A DNA stretch of 64,000 bases, taken from positions 35,945 through 99,944 of the forward strand of contig JAGOMA010000020.1 of assembly GCA_017993775.1 (NCBI GenBank), given 5' to 3'. Of the stretch, positions 48,967 through 57,965 are shown one piece after another. The notes beneath the pieces are model-generated. The model had not been told where the DNA came from and made no database searches. It saw only the letters and a list, made by a program, of their open reading frames with translations. A program made the translations under genes and the position numbers. Numbering within the stretch: position 1 is the first letter of the stretch; each line of letters starts with the position of its first letter. The stretch is from Chloroflexota bacterium (GTDB lineage: Bacteria > Chloroflexota > Anaerolineae > Promineifilales > Promineifilaceae).

Positions 48967-50631
48967 ATGGGTAGATTGTTTTTGCTCCTCGGATTGGTGA
49001 TTTTGGCGGCTTGCGGCGGTGGGGCGGCGGCCACGGCCGTTCCTAACCCGACCCCTAATCCCACCGTCACGCCATCACCCACCGCCGAGGCAACGGCCGT
49101 GCCCACCGCTGAGGCAACGGCCGTGCCTATTGCCCTGGCCGCCGGTATCACCATCGACCTGCCAAACAACTTTCAACCCTTCGATCAGCGCCTGCTGGGG
49201 ACCAACCTGCCGGCGTGGCTGGGCAGCGGGCGCAGCGAAAACAGCGCCTTTATCAACCGCACGGTGGCGGCCGGCGTCAGTCTGGTGCGCATTCCGGGGG
49301 GCAGTTGGAGCAATGCGTATGATTGGGCAGCCTGCGAGATGGACAACGTGTGCCCCTGGGATTGGGGCGTGCTGACGCCCACCGACTTCCTGAATTTTAT
49401 CCAAGCGACCGGCACGGAAGCGATGTACATTGTTAATCCCAACGGCACGCCCCAGGAAGCGGCGGCGCTGGTGGCTTTTTACAATGGCGCGGCCGACGAT
49501 GCGACGGTTATCGGCCCGGACGCGCGCGGGCGCGACTGGGGCACGGTGGGCCAATGGGCGCAGCTGCGCGCCGACCATGGCAACCCGGAACCGCTGGGCA
49601 TCACCTACTGGGAGTTTGGCAACGAGGTGTACGGCGGACAGGCGGGCACGGACTGCGTGTCGTGGGGCTGGGAAGAGGTGTGGACCTGCGACGGCCGTGA
49701 GTACGTGCAGGGCCTTGGCAGCGGCGCAGACCGCCAGGCGGGCTACCTGGAATTTCGGGAGGCCATGCGCGCCGTCGATCCGGCCATCAAACTGGGGGCG
49801 GTGGGCGTGCCGGTGCAGAGCGATTGGAGCAATTGGGGCAACGAGGTGATCGAAGAGGCGGGGGAGGCGTTGGATTTTTACGTCATTCACCAGTATGCCT
49901 TTTTTGAGCCGCCGGGCAGTTTTGAGGCAGCCCTGGCCCAACCGCAGGCAACCTGGCGGCCGATGATGGCCGGGGTGCAGGCGGCGTTCGACACGTATGG
50001 CGACGGCCGTCGCCCGCCCATCGCCGTTACCGAATACAACCTCTTTTCCGTGCAAGATCAGGATAACGCGCGCTGGATGACCCGCGCCGCGAACCTGCTG
50101 TTTATGGCCGACACCATCGGCCAGATGGCGACACATGGCTTTTCGCTGGCCAATCAGTGGGATTTGGCCAATGGGCTGGCGGGCAACGGCACCGATTACG
50201 GCCTGCTCAACGCCGACTCCCATGAGCCATACCCGCAGTATTTTGTATTTCCTCTGTGGGCGCGTTTTGGCTCGCGGCTGCTGCCGGTCGCTTCTACGTT
50301 TGCCGCCGATAGCACCCTGAGCGCGTATGCGGGGATGATTCATGACGGCCGTTTCACCCTGCTGGTCATCAACAAAACCGGCGACCCCATCACCACCGAC
50401 GTGTACATCAACGGCGGCCCGGCCGGGTTTAGCCAGGGGCTGGCCGATGTGGCCGCCGCGCCCGCGCTGGACAGCCAGACAGTCACGTTCAACGGCGTTG
50501 CCAACCCCACCGACGATCTGTCGGACGCGCCGTCTACCGTGCTGCCCGCCCTGGGCAACCCCTTCTCCTACACCTTTGCGCCTTATTCGGTGACACTGCT
50601 GCGGCTGGAGCCAGACACAGCCACGCCCTGA
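48967..50631 (+). CDS. Secreted glycoside hydrolase-like lipoprotein (clan GH-A)
   Basis: A 554-residue lipoprotein: signal peptide ending LAACGG, a linker with repeated ATAVPTAE units, then a TIM-barrel glycosidase. ITYWEFGNEVYG carries the expected acid/base Glu after Asn, and AVTEYNLFSVQD the nucleophile Glu, the arrangement of GH51/GH39-type alpha-L-arabinofuranosidases and related retaining enzymes. The last 100 residues form a beta-sandwich. It should act on plant or microbial polysaccharide outside the cell. A closely related gene follows. The exact family is uncertain. Confidence 0.8.
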   Translation: MGRLFLLLGLVILAACGGGAAATAVPNPTPNPTVTPSPTAEATAVPTAEATAVPIALAAGITIDLPNNFQPFDQRLLGTNLPAWLGSGRSENSAFINRTVAAGVSLVRIPGGSWSNAYDWAACEMDNVCPWDWGVLTPTDFLNFIQATGTEAMYIVNPNGTPQEAAALVAFYNGAADDATVIGPDARGRDWGTVGQWAQLRADHGNPEPLGITYWEFGNEVYGGQAGTDCVSWGWEEVWTCDGREYVQGLGSGADRQAGYLEFREAMRAVDPAIKLGAVGVPVQSDWSNWGNEVIEEAGEALDFYVIHQYAFFEPPGSFEAALAQPQATWRPMMAGVQAAFDTYGDGRRPPIAVTEYNLFSVQDQDNARWMTRAANLLFMADTIGQMATHGFSLANQWDLANGLAGNGTDYGLLNADSHEPYPQYFVFPLWARFGSRLLPVASTFAADSTLSAYAGMIHDGRFTLLVINKTGDPITTDVYINGGPAGFSQGLADVAAAPALDSQTVTFNGVANPTDDLSDAPSTVLPALGNPFSYTFAPYSVTLLRLEPDTATP

Positions 50632-50843
50632 CGCGCCTCATCTGCGCCTCATCATCGCCTGGGACGATGGTACTATTGCCCGCAGAGCGCGGGCATCTTC
50701 TGCTAGAATGTGGCCGATTGTAAACGAAAGCACCGCTCCCGCGAACGGCCGTTTTGCCCCACAGTTTTCCCCCACCTCCTCCGCAAAACACAGCGCCGAT
50801 CTTACCCTCAGCGTCCTTTAATTTTGCCTGCACCGGAGGTGCA

Positions 50844-53159
50844 ATGATGCTATTTAAAAGAAACGCAGTGATTTTGCTTGTGGCCTTCTTTTTATTGAGT
50901 ACGGCCGTTTTCAGCCTGCAAGCCGCGCCCATGCCCAACCCCGCCCAACCCACGGCCGACATCACCATCGACGCCACGGCGGCGGGAACGGCCGTCAATC
51001 CCCGCCTGTTGGGAACCAATCTACCCTCCTGGCTGGGCAGTTGGCGCACCGAAAATGCCACCTTCATCAACCGCACCACAGCCGCCGGCGTGACCATGGT
51101 GCGCGTGCCGGGCGGCAGTTGGAGCAACTATTACGATTGGTCCAACTGCGAGCAGAACAACGTCTGCCCCTGGGATTGGGGCGTGCTCAAACCCACCGAT
51201 TTCATCAATTTCAGCCAGGCCACCGGCGCGGAACTGATGTACACCGTCAACCACAACGGGACCTCGAAGGAAGCGGCGGCCCTGGTGGCGTTTTTCAATG
51301 GCTCGGTCAACGACAACACGGTCATCGGTGTGGACATTCGCGGCAAAAATTGGGGCACGGTGGCGCAGTGGGCGCAGCTGCGCAGCGCGCACGGCAACCC
51401 CGCGCCGCATCCCATCACCTATTGGGAAATTGGCAACGAAATTTACGGCGGCATTTCCGGCACAGATTGTTCCGGCTGGGGCTGGGAAGAGGTGTGGACG
51501 TGCGACGGCCGTGAGTACGTCAACGGCATCGGCTCCGGGGCGACCCGGCACGAGGGCTATCTGGAATTCCGCAGCGAAATGAAGCGCATCGACCCGTCCA
51601 TCCAGGTCGGCGCAGTGGGCGTTGCGCCGCAGGACAGTTGGAGCAATTGGGGCAATGAAGTCATCGAAGAGGCCGGCGACGTAATGGATTTTTACGTCAT
51701 CCACCAATACGCCTATTTTACGCCGCCCGGCTCCTACCAGGACGCATTGGCGCAGCCACAGACCGGCTGGAACTGGATTCGGGCCGATTATGACGCGGCG
51801 CTGGCGCAGTATGCGAACGGCCGTGTCATCCCCGTGGCCTTCACCGAGCACAACCTCTTCTCCGTGCAAGACCAGGACAACGGCCAGTGGATGACCCGCG
51901 CCGTCAACATGCTGTTTATGGCCGACAGCATTGGCCAGATGGCGAAATACCAGTTCGACATCGCCAACCAGTGGGACCTGGCCAATGGGCAGGCGTGGAA
52001 CGGCACCGATTACGGCCTGCTGAACGCCGATTCTTATGCCCGCAGCCCACAGTATTACGTGTATCCGCTTTGGTCACGCTTTGGCGATACCATGCTGCCG
52101 GTTACGTCATCTTACAACGCCAGCGCCACGCTCAGCGTGTACGCCGGGCGCATCGACGCCTCGACGGTGTCGCTGTTGGCTATCAACAAAACCGGCGGGG
52201 CAATCACGGCCAGCATTCAGGTGAACGGCACGGCGCAAATCAGCAGCGGCCTGGCCGACGTGGCGCGGGCGACATCGTTGGACACCCAGAGTGTCACCTT
52301 CAACGGCGTCGGCGATCCCAACGACAGTTTGTCTAATGCCCCCTCGACTGTAATGAGCGGCCTGAGCAATCCGCTGACGTACAGCTTTGCGCCCTATTCG
52401 GTGACGCTGCTGCGCCTGGGCGTGGATGAGGTTCCGCCGCAAATCAGCGTGGCGGACACGGCCGTTACCGAAGGCAACAGCGGCGCCACCAACGCCACGT
52501 TTACCGTCTCGCTCTCGGCCGCCAGCTCCCAAACCGTCACAGTGGATTATGCTACGGCCAACGGCACGGCCGTTTCCGGCAGCGATTATACGGCCGTCAG
52601 CGGCTCCCTCACCTTCGCCCCCGGCCAGACCAGCAAAACGGTGCCGGTGGCCATCCTGGGCGATGTGATCGACGAAGGCAGCAGCGAGCAGTTCGGCTTT
52701 AATCTGAGCAACCCGGGCAATGGCGTGTTGGGTCATGGTCAGGCTGTCGGCACAATTCAAGACGACGACACCGCTTCAGTGGCGATTGCCGCCGGTCCTG
52801 CGGTGATGGAAGGGAATTCGGGGACGGTGACGGCCGTCTTCAACATCACCCTGGCCACCTCAGCCGCCTTTCCGATCAGCGTAGATTATGCGACGGCCGT
52901 CGGCGCGGGGTATGGCCGGGCGACGCCAGGGGAAGATTACGCGCTGCTGAGCGGAACGCTCACTTTTTCGGCTGGCCAGACGGCTAAAACCATCGCTGTC
53001 ACCGTCTACGGCGACACCCGCTTTGAAGGCGATGAATTGTTTGACGTGGCGCTGAGCCATGCGGATCCGGTGGGCATTGATATGGGAACCAGCACCGGAC
53101 GCATTCTCAACGATGACGCCGCCAGCTTTTATATCTATTTATCGGCGCTAGAGCGATAA
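50844..53159 (+). CDS. Secreted glycoside hydrolase-like protein with two Calx-beta domains
   Basis: A 772-residue paralogue of the preceding gene with an ordinary signal peptide (about residues 1-28, ending LQAA) instead of a lipobox. The glycosidase domain keeps ITYWEIGNEIYG and AFTEHNLFSVQD, and the beta-sandwich follows. Two C-terminal Calx-beta repeats (each about 100 residues, AVTEGNSGATNATFTVSLS and AVMEGNSGTVTAVF with closing DDD and NDDA) bind calcium and act as spacers or adhesive modules. GGAGGTG precedes the ATG. Tandem duplication followed by a change from lipoprotein to free, calcium-dependent form is likely. Confidence 0.82.
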   Translation: MMLFKRNAVILLVAFFLLSTAVFSLQAAPMPNPAQPTADITIDATAAGTAVNPRLLGTNLPSWLGSWRTENATFINRTTAAGVTMVRVPGGSWSNYYDWSNCEQNNVCPWDWGVLKPTDFINFSQATGAELMYTVNHNGTSKEAAALVAFFNGSVNDNTVIGVDIRGKNWGTVAQWAQLRSAHGNPAPHPITYWEIGNEIYGGISGTDCSGWGWEEVWTCDGREYVNGIGSGATRHEGYLEFRSEMKRIDPSIQVGAVGVAPQDSWSNWGNEVIEEAGDVMDFYVIHQYAYFTPPGSYQDALAQPQTGWNWIRADYDAALAQYANGRVIPVAFTEHNLFSVQDQDNGQWMTRAVNMLFMADSIGQMAKYQFDIANQWDLANGQAWNGTDYGLLNADSYARSPQYYVYPLWSRFGDTMLPVTSSYNASATLSVYAGRIDASTVSLLAINKTGGAITASIQVNGTAQISSGLADVARATSLDTQSVTFNGVGDPNDSLSNAPSTVMSGLSNPLTYSFAPYSVTLLRLGVDEVPPQISVADTAVTEGNSGATNATFTVSLSAASSQTVTVDYATANGTAVSGSDYTAVSGSLTFAPGQTSKTVPVAILGDVIDEGSSEQFGFNLSNPGNGVLGHGQAVGTIQDDDTASVAIAAGPAVMEGNSGTVTAVFNITLATSAAFPISVDYATAVGAGYGRATPGEDYALLSGTLTFSAGQTAKTIAVTVYGDTRFEGDELFDVALSHADPVGIDMGTSTGRILNDDAASFYIYLSALER

Positions 53160-53179
53160 TAAACGGCGGCAAGAGAAGG

Positions 53180-53201
53180 GGGAGGAACGGCCGTTTCCTC
53201 T
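53180..53201. repeat. Extended ACGGCCGT palindrome at gene end
   Basis: GGAGGAACGGCCGTTTCCTC, an almost perfect palindrome about 20 bases after the glycosidase stop. Confidence 0.5.
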
Positions 53202-53277
53202 CCTGCCGCTGATGAAACCGGTTGACGCGGCTACCTTGCCTGCTTATACTCAGAATTGTCGTATCGTTCAAACGGGA

Positions 53278-53324
53278 AGACCCCAAGGGTTTTCGGCTTC
53301 GCAAAAGCAAATCCTTTGGGGTTA
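53278..53324. repeat. GACCCCAAGGG palindromic repeat
   Basis: AGACCCCAAGGGTTTT and AAATCCTTTGGGGTTA, with a small inner GGCTTCGC region; imperfect pairing. It directly precedes the hydrolase ribosome site. Confidence 0.75.
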
Positions 53325-53349
53325 TTTACACAAATAAAGGAGGTTTCTT

Positions 53350-54036
53350 GTGTCCATTACAATTACCTGGCATGGTCATGCCACATTTAGCCTGAACATT
53401 GGCGGCACGGCCGTTGTCGTCGATCCCTTCTTTGCTGGCAACAACCCGGCAGCCAAAACGGCCGTTGGCGCAGTTGCCGCTGACTTTATTTTGCAAACCC
53501 ACGGCCACGGCGACCACATCGCCGACACCGTGCCGCTGGCCAAACGCACCGGAGCCACCGTCGTTGGCAACTTTGAAATTTGCAACTGGATCGCCGCCAA
53601 AGGGCACGAAAACAACCACGCCATGAACACCGGCGGCGGCTGGAACTTTCCCTTCGGCCGGGTGAAAATGACCTACGCATTACACAGCTCCGGCCTGCCT
53701 GATGGCAGCTATGGCGGCAACCCCGGCGGCTTTGTCATCACCGCCGAAAGCAAACATATTTACATCTCCGGTGACACCGCCCTCTTTTCCGATATGTCCC
53801 TGATCGGTCAAATGGGACTTGATGTAGCCATTTTGCCCATTGGCGACAACTTTACCATGGGGCCAGGCGATGCAGTGGAAGCCATCAAACTGCTCAAACC
53901 CAAAGTTGTGATTCCCTGCCATTACAACACCTGGCCGCTCATTGCCGTTGACGCGGCCGCCTGGACCAAATTGGTTAGCCAGCACACCGACGCGCAGCCG
54001 GTTGTTCTGGGCGTCGATGAAACTTATTCGGTCTGA
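53350..54036 (+). CDS. UPF0173 metallo-beta-lactamase-fold hydrolase
   Basis: A 228-residue zinc hydrolase of the UPF0173 group. The metal site THGHGDH (HxHxDH), WHGHATFSL at the N-terminus, GDTALFSDM and IPCHYNTWPLI are the family signature, and all metal ligands appear present. It starts at GTG, supported by AAAGGAGGT nine bases upstream. The natural substrate of this group is not established; phosphodiester or lactone hydrolysis is possible. It is flanked by GACCCC repeats on both sides, with no operon partner. Confidence 0.9.
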   Translation: MSITITWHGHATFSLNIGGTAVVVDPFFAGNNPAAKTAVGAVAADFILQTHGHGDHIADTVPLAKRTGATVVGNFEICNWIAAKGHENNHAMNTGGGWNFPFGRVKMTYALHSSGLPDGSYGGNPGGFVITAESKHIYISGDTALFSDMSLIGQMGLDVAILPIGDNFTMGPGDAVEAIKLLKPKVVIPCHYNTWPLIAVDAAAWTKLVSQHTDAQPVVLGVDETYSV

Positions 54037-54117
54037 AAGCGTACTGGCGTTTGCCTGAGCGACGAGCAGAGGGCCTTTTTCGTCCTTTGCTTTTTTTATA
54101 ACGCATCGTAGCTATAC

Positions 54118-54177
54118 AGACCCCAAGGGTTTGTTTCTGAGAATTTGAATTACTGGGGTATCAAACCCTTGGGGTCT
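54118..54177. repeat. GACCCCAAGGG palindromic repeat
   Basis: AGACCCCAAGGGTTTG and TCAAACCCTTGGGGTCT are near-perfect complements separated by about 28 bases. In the 54037-54250 gap nothing else is recognised. Confidence 0.8.
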
Positions 54178-54250
54178 TGCACAATAAACAGGGCCAGAAA
54201 CATCTGCCCACCATTAGAAATGATTGTTTTTCGTCAAGGAGAGATTTTAC

Positions 54251-55420
54251 ATGAAACGTATTTACTGGTTATTGACATTTGTTTTGCTTTTTACTCTGGT
54301 TTTGGCGGCTTGCGGCGGCAGCGAAGAGGCTGCGCCAACCGAGGCCGTCCCGGCGGCGGTGGAAGAATCTGGCAGCGCGCCTGAATCTGAAGCGGCAACG
54401 GCCGTGCCCACCCCCGTCCCCGCGCCCACCGAAGCGCCCGCCCCAACCGACGCGCCTGAGCCAACCGCCGAACCCGCTGCGTCCATCATTTCCTTCGCCG
54501 ATCTAAACCCCCTCGGCAAACCCGCCGACCTGAACAGCTACCGCAACGAGATGGTTTTAACCATGAGCGGCACGAATGACGCAGGCGAACTTATTACACA
54601 GACCATTTCCATGCAGATGGCTTTTACAACCGACCCAGCCGCTTCCTCTGTGGACATGATGATCGAGGGAGCCGCCGATATGGCCGATATGGGTTCCATC
54701 AACATGGTGCAAATTGGCGATACCAATTACATGGTCATTCCGCAAATGGGCTGTGTCACGCTGCCGGCCGAAGGCGAATCGCTGCTGGATAATTCCATGA
54801 CCCAAGAGTTTTCGCCAGAAAGCATGTTTGGCTCGCTGGAAAAGCTGACGCTTGTGGGAGACGAAGAAATAGATGGTATTCCTGTGCGGCACTACACGTT
54901 TGATGAAACGGCCGTACCCGAACAAGATCGTCAGGGCATCATCAGCATGAACGGCCATGTATACATCGCCAAAGACGGCGGCTATCTGGTCAGCATGGTC
55001 AGCGACATCCAGGGCGATTCCACTTTTCTGGAAGGCTTTGAAGGCAACCAAGACGCCACCATGCACATGGAATTTCGCACAAAGGACATCAACCAACCCT
55101 TCGAGATTGTGCTGCCGGCCGAATGTGAAGGACAAACCGCCAACGCCGAGCCTCCCTTCCCGGCATTGGAAGACGCTTCTGATCTGGTGACTTTCCCCGG
55201 CGTGATGGGGTACACAACGGCCGTTCCCCTCGCCGACGCCATCGCCTTCTATCAAACCGCCATGGCCGAAGCCGGTTACACCTACTCGGAAGACAGCTCA
55301 TTCATCTCCGATCAGGCAGCCAGCCTCACGTTTAACGGCGAAGCCGGCGCGGTTTCCGTTACCCTCAGCGAAACGGACGGCGTGACATCTGTGACTATTT
55401 TGTACGACGCCAGCCAATAG
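54251..55420 (+). CDS. Lipoprotein with LolA/LppX-like domain
   Basis: A 389-residue lipoprotein: signal peptide with lipobox LAAC at about residue 21, a linker of about 65 residues made of EAP/TAVP/PTDAP repeats, then a beta-rich domain with MVLTMSGTNDAGELITQTI, GDTNYMVIPQMGCV, GIPVRHYTFDE and GHVYIAKDGGYLVSM. These features resemble the half-barrel LolA/LprG-type lipid-binding lipoproteins, but the match is loose. A further C-terminal segment (ADAIAFYQTAMAEAGY) looks like a small separate domain. AAGGAGAGA precedes the ATG. No operon partner. Confidence 0.75.
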   Translation: MKRIYWLLTFVLLFTLVLAACGGSEEAAPTEAVPAAVEESGSAPESEAATAVPTPVPAPTEAPAPTDAPEPTAEPAASIISFADLNPLGKPADLNSYRNEMVLTMSGTNDAGELITQTISMQMAFTTDPAASSVDMMIEGAADMADMGSINMVQIGDTNYMVIPQMGCVTLPAEGESLLDNSMTQEFSPESMFGSLEKLTLVGDEEIDGIPVRHYTFDETAVPEQDRQGIISMNGHVYIAKDGGYLVSMVSDIQGDSTFLEGFEGNQDATMHMEFRTKDINQPFEIVLPAECEGQTANAEPPFPALEDASDLVTFPGVMGYTTAVPLADAIAFYQTAMAEAGYTYSEDSSFISDQAASLTFNGEAGAVSVTLSETDGVTSVTILYDASQ

Positions 55421-55423
55421 AAG

Positions 55424-55506
55424 GGTGATGGGTGATGCGTGATGCGTGATGCGTGGGTTTACAACTTACGCATCACGCATCACGTCCTACGCATCACGCA
55501 TCATTT
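55424..55506. repeat. Heptamer-repeat hairpin, GATGCGT type
   Basis: GTGATGCGTGATGCGTGATG-like units on the left and ACGCATCACGCATCACG plus ACGCATCACGCATCA on the right give a long hairpin after the lipoprotein stop codon, just ahead of a terminator. Confidence 0.82.
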
Positions 55507-55510
55507 CAGC

Positions 55511-55541
55511 AAAAGCCCCTCCTTCCAGAGCGGGCTTTTTT
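55511..55541 (+). terminator. Rho-independent terminator
   Basis: AAAAGCCC and GGGCTTTT arms (about 12-base loop) followed by T-rich DNA, between the convergent lipoprotein and M28 peptidase genes. Confidence 0.75.
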
Positions 55542-55544
55542 GTT

Positions 55545-56972
55545 TTATGGTTGGAGCAAAATTTCTGGGGAAAAGAGGGAGACACGGCCGTTGCTCGACA
55601 ACGCCGCCATACTCAACGCATACGTCGTGCCCGGCGCCAGGTCGGTAATCGCCACCTGCCCGGCATCCTCGGCGCGCACAAACCGGAACGGCGCATAATC
55701 TGTCGTCCCCACCGGCCGAAACGACAACACATAACCGACGGCCGTGCCGTCTACCGGCCAGGTCAGAATGACCGAACCGGCGGTCTCCATGGGTGAGACT
55801 GTCGGCGGCGCAGGCTGCGGCGGCGCGCCAATCATATTGGCGATCGCCGCCAGATTGAGCTGGGTAATCTGGCGCAAATAAGTGTAATCCAGCGCGTCGG
55901 AAGTATCCAGCGCATTGTGATTACGATTGGGGTCTTCAACCGATTCTGTCAGGCGCAGCGCCGGAATGCCCACATCCAAGAAGGTCATGTGGTCACTGTA
56001 TCGCCCCTCCCGATCCACCGCATCCACCATAATCACGTCAAACGCAGGCAAATACAGGCCGCCCACAAAATCCAGGTAGCGCGCCAATTGTCGCGGCAGC
56101 GAGGTATCCGGCCCAGGTGAAAACACGCGCACCGACTGCGGAATGCCCGGCCGGCCGCCAACGATGTCCATATCCAACACCGCATCAATCCCGGCGCTGT
56201 CGGGCAGCCGGTTGGTGATGTAGTGCCGGCTGCCATGCCGCCCCTGCTCTTCGGCGGCAAACGCAATAAATACCACGTCCTGGTTCCAGGTTTGGGAACT
56301 TAATACGCGCGCCGCTTCCAACATAGCAGCCACGCCGGAGGCGTTGTCATTGGCTCCTGGGGCGCGGCTGACGCCATCGTTGGGGTTGAGCGTGCGAGAA
56401 TCGTAATGGGCAACCAGCAGCACAGCCCCCGGCGCAGAGCCGTCGCCACGCAGGGTGGCCACCACATTTTGTTGATCGGTAGTGAGGCCGTCCAGGGTGA
56501 GGGGGAAAGTGTCGAATTCCACTTGGAGACGGCCGTTGCCCACCCGCAAAAACTCATTATAAATCCACAACCGCGCCGCCCCCAGGCCAAAATCAGTCCG
56601 ATCAACCACGCTAAACGTACTGCGCGTACCAAACGACTCCAGCATCTGCACATACCCCACCAACTGCTGCTGCGACACCGAATTGAGCAGCGCCTCCAGC
56701 TCCGGGTCTCTGGCCGGAACGACATTGCTTACGGGGTTAAACACCACATCTTCCGGCAGCACACCGACGGGCAAAACACTCTGAGCAATTGGGGAAGCCA
56801 GGAGAGGCGGGGTGGGAATAACCGGCTGCGGCGGCCCCTGCATTAGCGAACAGGCCACACTGGTCAGCACCAACAAACCGATAAACAAGAAAATTGAACG
56901 AGGCAATTGAGATTTATTAATACGAGGGATGAGATTGGAATCTGGGCTGTAACCAGACGCCAATCTCATCAA
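55545..56972 (-). CDS. M28 family zinc aminopeptidase lipoprotein with fibronectin III domain
   Basis: A 475-residue exported peptidase. The hydrophobic segment SIFLFIGLLVLTSVACSL has a lipobox Cys near residue 41. The M28 zinc site is complete in order: VAHYDS (His, Asp), GANDNASGVAAM (bridging Asp), FAAEEQGRHGS (catalytic Glu then Glu), LDMDIVG (Asp) and YSDHMTF (His). A fibronectin type III domain occupies about residues 390-475 (PAPPTVSPMETAGSVILTW). It trims peptides outside the cell. The 5' end overlaps no other gene; the slipin gene ends 21 bases upstream on the same strand. Confidence 0.9.
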   Translation of the reverse strand: MMRLASGYSPDSNLIPRINKSQLPRSIFLFIGLLVLTSVACSLMQGPPQPVIPTPPLLASPIAQSVLPVGVLPEDVVFNPVSNVVPARDPELEALLNSVSQQQLVGYVQMLESFGTRSTFSVVDRTDFGLGAARLWIYNEFLRVGNGRLQVEFDTFPLTLDGLTTDQQNVVATLRGDGSAPGAVLLVAHYDSRTLNPNDGVSRAPGANDNASGVAAMLEAARVLSSQTWNQDVVFIAFAAEEQGRHGSRHYITNRLPDSAGIDAVLDMDIVGGRPGIPQSVRVFSPGPDTSLPRQLARYLDFVGGLYLPAFDVIMVDAVDREGRYSDHMTFLDVGIPALRLTESVEDPNRNHNALDTSDALDYTYLRQITQLNLAAIANMIGAPPQPAPPTVSPMETAGSVILTWPVDGTAVGYVLSFRPVGTTDYAPFRFVRAEDAGQVAITDLAPGTTYALSMAALSSNGRVSLFSPEILLQP

Positions 56973-56992
56973 AAAGAAACGAATAATAGAAA

Positions 56993-57769
56993 TTACTTAC
57001 TCTTTACCGTATCTTTGCCCATAAATAAAGAAAACATTTCCACCGGAACCGGGAAAATCGTGGTGGTGTTTTGTTCCACGCCGATCTCAAGCAGCGTCTG
57101 CAAATAACGCAGCGTCATGGCCCCCGGCTCCTGACCCATCACCCGCGCGGCTTCGGCCAACTGCTGGGAAGCCTGCAATTCACCTTCCGCGTGGATCACT
57201 TTCGCGCGCCGTTCGCGTTCGGCTTCCGCCTGCCGCGCCATCGCCCGCACCATTTGCGAGTTCAACTCCACGTCTTTGATCTCGACGATGCTAACTTTAA
57301 CGCCCCAAGGCTCGGTCGCTTCGTCAATGATGTGCTGTAACTGCTCGTTGATGGATTCACGATCTTGCAGCAGTTGGTCCATCATCGATTGGCCAATGAC
57401 GTTGCGCAGGCTGGTTTGGGCAATCAACCAGGTAGCCCGGCGGTAATCTTCAATTTGCACCACGGCGGCCGTGGGGTCGACGACGCGGAAATAGACCACG
57501 GCGTTCACTTTTACGGTGACGTTGTCGGTGGTGATGGCCTCCTGGGAAGGCACGTCCAGGGTGATGGTTCGTAAATCGACCTTCACCATGCGTTCGATGA
57601 AGGGGATGAGCAAGAACAGGCCCGGGCCACGCGCACCCATCACGCGGCCTAAGCGGAAGATCACGCCGCGTTCATATTCCTGCACCACGCGAATAGAGGC
57701 GGCGAACAAAACGATCAGCCCCACAATCAGGATGCATAAAATGGGGAGAAACCCTGTCAGCAAATCCAT
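56993..57769 (-). CDS. Slipin / stomatin-like SPFH membrane protein
   Basis: A 258-residue SPFH protein: N-terminal membrane helix (about 5-28), then YERGVIFRLGRVMGARGPGLF, the SPFH domain with VDLRTITLDVPSQEAITTDNVTV, and a helical C-terminus with RQAEAERERRAKVIHAEGE. It matches bacterial slipins (YbbK/QmcA-like branch), which assemble in membrane microdomains. Slipins are often next to NfeD-type proteins; none is here. ATG at 57769 follows AAGGAG; a TTG three codons upstream is possible. It is followed by the M28 peptidase gene on the same strand at 21 bases. Confidence 0.93.
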   Translation of the reverse strand: MDLLTGFLPILCILIVGLIVLFAASIRVVQEYERGVIFRLGRVMGARGPGLFLLIPFIERMVKVDLRTITLDVPSQEAITTDNVTVKVNAVVYFRVVDPTAAVVQIEDYRRATWLIAQTSLRNVIGQSMMDQLLQDRESINEQLQHIIDEATEPWGVKVSIVEIKDVELNSQMVRAMARQAEAERERRAKVIHAEGELQASQQLAEAARVMGQEPGAMTLRYLQTLLEIGVEQNTTTIFPVPVEMFSLFMGKDTVKSK

Positions 57770-57965
57770 CGTAGTCAATCTCCTTTTAGGCAGCCGTCTG
57801 GTTGTTCCACATGGAGCAGTTTTCCAACGGCTGCTTATAGCGTCTAATTACCGGCCGCTCCACCCACAAATTAGTTTACGATTGGAGGCTGATCGGTAGT
57901 TGACTATCTCATTATATCTTTAAATTTTACGTCTGGGCAGTAAAAAAGTAGCAGGTAAACGGCCG

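Noticed and set aside
49075..50343. Minus-strand open frame of 422 codons over the first glycosidase gene
   Set aside because: A GC-rich shadow frame with Arg/His-rich composition; the plus-strand gene has a signal peptide, active-site motifs and paralogue.
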